In this document: in pieces, positions 38,260 through 42,518 of the stretch
Position numbering within the stretch: position 1 is the first letter of the stretch
Layout: each line of letters opens with the position of its first letter
NCBI GenBank assembly: GCA_017889675.1
Contig: JAGGAA010000001.1
Span: forward strand, 1 to 42,518
Direction: 5' to 3'
From: Bacillota bacterium
GTDB lineage: Bacteria; Bacillota; Negativicutes; Sporomusales; Sporomusaceae
DNA: 42,518 nt
The notes under the pieces: generated by a model
Seen by the model: only the letters and a program-made list of their open reading frames with translations
What the model was told of the DNA's origin: nothing
The model's database searches: none
Made by a program: the position numbers and the translations under genes

Positions 38260-39588
38260 CTAAAAGTACGCAGTTAACGATGCCCGATAGTAGCGATATC
38301 CAAGATCATAAGTCGTTAATTCTTTGTCACGAATTTTCATATAGTAAAGTTGTCCTTCAAAAGTCCGATTAAACCGATAAGTATATACAGCCCCATAGGC
38401 ATCCATATTGCGAAGGTCACATCCAGAACCAATCGCTTCCCCTGTGAGATCATACGTCAAATTTAAAATACTATACCGCGATATTGAATTCTTTCCTACC
38501 TTGTAGTAACCAAGCCAGAGATTATTATCGCCGCTTTTTGCCGGCAATTGATCACCAATCAGGGCAAATACCATATTTGTATTATTATTATTGCTATAAA
38601 GAGTATTGTTCACGTAGTCCCAGGATAAGCTCAAGTGCGGTGTAAACAGGTATTTTGTATAACTATATACATACTTAGCCAAATTGGCAGCATTAGACCC
38701 GTTATTTTTTAACGTGGCATAACCTAAACCAGCAATCATTTTACTAGATCCCGTAACCGCCTCAATAGAGTTCACATCAATCCCAACCGTCGAACTTTTA
38801 TCAATGCGTCCATAATTCCCGATTAAAGTAACCGGGAACTGGTACGTAGCAGGCAATACAACATTAATTCCATCAAAGTTGTATCCAGCATCATCATAAA
38901 TAACACCATCTGCGCCAAGCCTTAATGACTGAGCGCCAATTTTCGTATTTACAGAACCGACTTTGGTACTTACAAAAACTCGATCCATATCAAGGGTTTT
39001 CGTTGAAGTATCATTATTTCCGTGCGAACCAAAAGTAGTCCAGTTGCTGCTTTCATATTTATAAGTTGCGGAAGTGCCATAATAACTTGTGGCAATTTGC
39101 GGACTCGTTTTTAATCGCCAATTAACTGAGGTATTATCATCAATTTTAACGCTTTGATCAATCCGCAACCGATATTGAGAATATGCTTCGGTAATTCCCA
39201 TACATCGACCATCCATCGATCGGACATCAAATTCACCATGAGTAATAAAAGCCGGTTCTTTCTTATCTATCGCCGCTGTATGCACACCCATGTTTTTCAA
39301 CTCAACCGCAAATTCATTAACTAATTTTTCAATCAATGCTTTTTGACTTGGTGTAGCTTTGCTCTTATTTTCCATGGCTTTGCCTACAAGCATCGCCATT
39401 TCATACCGAGTAAGTATTTTCCCATTTAGAGGATTATCCATACCATCAATAAGTCCCGCTGCTTCTAGCTTATCTATTGCTGCATAAGTCCAATGGTTAA
39501 CCGGAATACTGGAAAAAGGTCCTGCTGCCCATGCTGTGCTCTGAATACAAATCATAATTAGCATAAAAGTTACCGCTAATCTTTTCAT
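38260..39588 (-). CDS. SLH-domain outer membrane porin (OmpM-like)
   Basis: Signal peptide, SLH domain PVNHWTYAAIDKLEAAGLIDG...LTRYEMAMLVGKAM, beta-barrel with terminal aromatic (LTAYF). Confidence 0.88.
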   Translation of the reverse strand: MKRLAVTFMLIMICIQSTAWAAGPFSSIPVNHWTYAAIDKLEAAGLIDGMDNPLNGKILTRYEMAMLVGKAMENKSKATPSQKALIEKLVNEFAVELKNMGVHTAAIDKKEPAFITHGEFDVRSMDGRCMGITEAYSQYRLRIDQSVKIDDNTSVNWRLKTSPQIATSYYGTSATYKYESSNWTTFGSHGNNDTSTKTLDMDRVFVSTKVGSVNTKIGAQSLRLGADGVIYDDAGYNFDGINVVLPATYQFPVTLIGNYGRIDKSSTVGIDVNSIEAVTGSSKMIAGLGYATLKNNGSNAANLAKYVYSYTKYLFTPHLSLSWDYVNNTLYSNNNNTNMVFALIGDQLPAKSGDNNLWLGYYKVGKNSISRYSILNLTYDLTGEAIGSGCDLRNMDAYGAVYTYRFNRTFEGQLYYMKIRDKELTTYDLGYRYYRASLTAYF

Positions 39589-39716
39589 AAACTCCTCCTG
39601 TTTTTATATTTTATTGATTCTTTCTCTAATAATTATAATGGTAAAATAATCCACAACTGTTACTGTTTCATTATGTTATTGTTAATTTGCATTTCATCGC
39701 ATGTATTCCATATAAA

Positions 39717-39748
39717 AACCTCCCTCAGTCACACGACCAAGGGAGGTT
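39717..39748 (-). terminator. Terminator of 39879..40223
   Basis: aacctccct...agggaggtt with T-run on the minus strand. Confidence 0.7.
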
Positions 39749-39878
39749 GCTCATTTCATATTAATATTTATAGGTAAGACCGAAGCCTAAGGCTTTATTG
39801 GAAATTTTAAACTAGTTGGTGGTTTTTATGGTGGAGGCAAGCCAAATAATTCAAGTAGAAATTATATCCACTATGTAG

Positions 39879-40223
39879 CTATGCCAATAGTCTAAAGGAT
39901 AGAATACCCATCTCGATAACAAATAACGTCGTAAATATTTTTTTGTTATGTATGGCTAACCATTTTGGCAAAAAAATATCGAATCCATCTTCCTGGCTTT
40001 GTGAATACTTTGCTGCAACTAAGGTAAGTGGGCATCTCCACCTGTTTATCATAAGCACTATACCTTCAAAACAGATTAAAGATATACATATCCATAAATA
40101 GATATCTATTCTGCCAATTGTAACTGCAAAAAAAATATATAAGAGTATAAAAATAAAGAACGCCCAGATTAAAGTATGCAGTAGTTTTATAATAACTAGC
40201 GTTTTATTCTCACTAACAATCAA
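39879..40223 (-). CDS. Membrane protein, DUF2784-like
   Basis: Hydrophobic 114 aa ORF with RWRCPLTL motif. Confidence 0.5.
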   Translation of the reverse strand: MIVSENKTLVIIKLLHTLIWAFFIFILLYIFFAVTIGRIDIYLWICISLICFEGIVLMINRWRCPLTLVAAKYSQSQEDGFDIFLPKWLAIHNKKIFTTLFVIEMGILSFRLLA

Positions 40224-40403
40224 ATTGCTTCCTCCAACCAGTCATATTGGTAACTAACTGAGAAATTTTCTTCCCTGTAGTGCATTTTTAATGATTAATA
40301 CATAGTTTCTGCGCATACCCAAAATCACCTTTCAATGCTCCTCATAGCAGCGTTTCAGCTAATCCTACTAGATACAGTTCTCCATAACACCTCTACCGGC
40401 AAA

Positions 40404-41009
40404 TTATTGCCGTAATTGCTTTATGTATTCCCAAGCAACCACGTTTATGTATTTCCATCCAAAAATTTTCTTGTACCAGTTGTAATCATGCCTCGGTTTA
40501 AAACCAGCGCGAAACGCCCAGTTATCAACCGATTGTTTCTCTAATCGCTCACTAGTCCGAGGCCCAAGGGAATAGCCCTCCTTGGCAAACTCCACAATAA
40601 AAAGACGGCCACCACTTCTTAATATTCTGCTAAGTTCAACGAGAAATTGTTCCGGCTCATCCAATTCGTGCGCTACAAAAGCCATAAAAATTCCGTCAAC
40701 ACAATTATCCGGCAAAGGAAAAATGCTCTCTTGTGACAAAAGCGGTTCAATGTTTGTTACTTGTTGATCTAAAATTTTAGCGCGAAGAATGTTCAACATT
40801 TTGTCACTAATATCTAATCCATAAACCTTCTCTACATGTTTTGATAAGGGTAAGGTATAAACCCCGGTTCCGCACCCTATATCTGCCCATATCTCTTCAA
40901 GCCCAGGAGCCAGATCAGCTAATATTTGGCTTGGCGGTAACATCCAAGTACGAAGTGGACTATCGAGCGTTTCAGCCTTGTTCGGATTAAATTTATGACC
41001 CATTGTCAT
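40404..41009 (-). CDS. SAM-dependent class I methyltransferase (UbiE-like)
   Basis: IWADIGCGTGVYTLPLSKHVEKVYGLDIS. Confidence 0.93.
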   Translation of the reverse strand: MTMGHKFNPNKAETLDSPLRTWMLPPSQILADLAPGLEEIWADIGCGTGVYTLPLSKHVEKVYGLDISDKMLNILRAKILDQQVTNIEPLLSQESIFPLPDNCVDGIFMAFVAHELDEPEQFLVELSRILRSGGRLFIVEFAKEGYSLGPRTSERLEKQSVDNWAFRAGFKPRHDYNWYKKIFGWKYINVVAWEYIKQLRQ

Positions 41010-41385
41010 TGCCGCCCCTCCCCTTTACTCGTTCCGTATATGCTTGAAAATGTTGCTTGCCTTCATCTTGCCACCATTCACTATAATTGGGCAAATCGCA
41101 ACGACCATGATTCCGAACGTTTAAGCCATGATGCTTGCCATAGTTATGATATTTTGCACCATGACCTATAGTTCCAAATAGCAAGCGCATCATAAGCACA
41201 AGGCCCGCCCCTTGCCAATAGTTAATTGTAGTAAGTCCAAAAATAGTTGGCATAAGCCAATTCCAAAGCAGCATGACAAAAATTCCAAATATGAGACCAA
41301 AAATAATCGCTAATACAATTCCGTTAAGGACATGACTCACTAGCTTCATTCCCTTTTGCCCCATGTGTCCATGGTTATTTTCCAT
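40993..41385 (-). CDS. His-rich membrane protein
   Basis: MENNHGHMGQKG, TM segments, GHGAKYHNYGKHHGLNVRNHGRCD; ggaggagag RBS. Confidence 0.75.
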   Translation of the reverse strand: MENNHGHMGQKGMKLVSHVLNGIVLAIIFGLIFGIFVMLLWNWLMPTIFGLTTINYWQGAGLVLMMRLLFGTIGHGAKYHNYGKHHGLNVRNHGRCDLPNYSEWWQDEGKQHFQAYTERVKGRGGNDNGS

Positions 41386-41401
41386 AAAATACTCTCCTCC
41401 T

Positions 41402-41977
41402 TTAATTGAATTCAAATACGTCTTTTAGCATAACCTGCAACGCTTTTGTGGCTCTGCTTTTTCGGGCGAGCAGAGTACCAACAGGCTCCCCCCAATCAAT
41501 CGATAATTGTTTGAACGTCCGCTCTTCAAATTCGGTTGCAATCCAAACTTCACGCTGTTTAGCTTCTAGCCTACCAATAGCATCATATAGCCGCTCTGTT
41601 AGCTCCTGCTGATACAAGGTTTTATCAATGCTGGCGCGCGGGTCGGCTATGCGTTCTGACAGAGGTGTTTCTTCTTCCAAGCCTATTTGGTCGATAGATA
41701 TCATTAATTTAACTTTTCGCTGATAGTCTACTATTTTATTCGCTAATGAACGATAAATGTAAGCGGTCAGATTTTCAACATGGCATGATATATCTGCCTT
41801 ATTAAAAAGATTAAACAAAACGTCCGCTACGATGTCTTCTGCATCCATATAGGATATACCCGAGATTTTACGAGCAATATAGCCGACGAATTTTGAACGC
41901 TGTGTTGCAAAAACATCAACAATTCGCTTTTGGTTTTCTTCAATATGCCTACTCACCCATCCAGCCACCTCCTTCAC
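41402..41977 (-). CDS. ECF-like sigma-70 family RNA polymerase sigma factor
   Basis: DAEDIVADVLFNLFNKA (region 2) and LEAKQREVWIATEFEERTFKQLSIDWGEPVGTLLARKSRATKAL (region 4). Confidence 0.93.
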   Translation of the reverse strand: MKEVAGWVSRHIEENQKRIVDVFATQRSKFVGYIARKISGISYMDAEDIVADVLFNLFNKADISCHVENLTAYIYRSLANKIVDYQRKVKLMISIDQIGLEEETPLSERIADPRASIDKTLYQQELTERLYDAIGRLEAKQREVWIATEFEERTFKQLSIDWGEPVGTLLARKSRATKALQVMLKDVFEFN

Positions 41978-42192
41978 CGCTCTAATAGTAATAACGAAAA
42001 GACTGCAATTTTATTGCATACTTAAAATAAATTTCCCACCATTTTTGATACCCCTAACTCTTTCCATTATACCATTCTCGTACTTTAGGATATCCATTTT
42101 ATATATCACCCAATTTTCTAGTAAATTAAATAGTAGTACTGTTTTGTCACTCAGGGGAGAAAAAACAAGGCCTCAATCCCACACCCTCTTTC

Positions 42193-42369
42193 TTATTTCC
42201 CGTTCTGCCTGAATAATAAGAAATCTTTTAGCGTTGTTTCAAGCTGTTTACAGATTTCAGTTGAGTCCCTTCCCTCGCTACGTAACCCTTCCAAGGTTTG
42301 AACTAATTCTTCAATTTTATTGCAATACTCGGAGATTCTTTTCTTGTATTCCTCTACTTTACTATTCAT
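42193..42369 (-). CDS. Unlisted 58-aa coiled-coil small protein
   Basis: MNSKVEEYKKRISEYCNKIEELVQTLEGLRSEGRDSTEICKQLETTLKDFLLFRQNGK read on the minus strand. Confidence 0.5.
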   Translation of the reverse strand: MNSKVEEYKKRISEYCNKIEELVQTLEGLRSEGRDSTEICKQLETTLKDFLLFRQNGK

Positions 42370-42518
42370 GTTTCTTTAACGGTAATAATGGCATTTTTTT
42401 GTGTTTTGGCTTTATATAAAGCGCAAATTGCAAGTGCAAGTTGAACACTTTGGTAAAATGGCAGCGAACTCAAGCAGCATAAAGGCTGTCGAGAAACGCA
42501 TCAAAAAGTTCTTCTGGC

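Noticed and set aside
42234-42419. 61-aa plus ORF
   Set aside because: Antisense to a more plausible 58-aa coiled-coil ORF on the minus strand.
1-42518. CRISPR array, rRNA, prophage or restriction/defence system
   Set aside because: No regularly spaced direct repeats, no rRNA signatures, and no cas, RM or phage structural genes were seen.

Overview
The 42.5 kb window looks like chromosome of a diderm, spore-related Firmicute (Negativicutes/Sporomusaceae). This is inferred from an OmpM-like SLH porin, SplB, a YtaF-like protein and a corrinoid methyltransferase system. No rRNA, tRNA or CRISPR array was found. Main blocks: (1) 0-5 kb: small regulators and hypotheticals plus two decayed IS1595-type transposases. 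(2) 5.4-12.1 kb: a corrinoid-dependent methyltransferase operon (UroD-family MT-I, corrinoid protein, DUF2284, MtaA/MtbA-like MT-II, RACo-like activator) with a divergent PucR/CdaR-type regulator. (3) 12.1-17.1 kb: a long structured non-coding convergent region, then a pseudogene-rich stretch including a frameshifted splB. (4) 17.7-19.6 kb: a methyl-accepting chemotaxis protein. (5) 21.2-25.3 kb: a polyprenol-phosphate/glycolipid operon (PAP2-GtrA-GT2-GT39-PAP2). (6) 25.5-35.2 kb: a 1624-aa giant double P-type ATPase (CtpH/CtpI-like architecture with a degenerate N-terminal ATPase module), surrounded by three related single-TM proteins resembling PacL/DUF5132 scaffolds, a YtaF (MntP-like) protein and several unannotated micro-ORFs. 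This is the best candidate for an undescribed system. (7) 35.6-39.6 kb: tatA-tatC, a Tat-signal metallophosphoesterase and an SLH porin. (8) 40.4-42 kb: an ECF-like sigma factor, His-rich membrane protein and methyltransferase operon. Two dispersed repeats, an SOS-box-linked possible sRNA and several terminators were also read directly. All homology calls are by eye; no database search was run.
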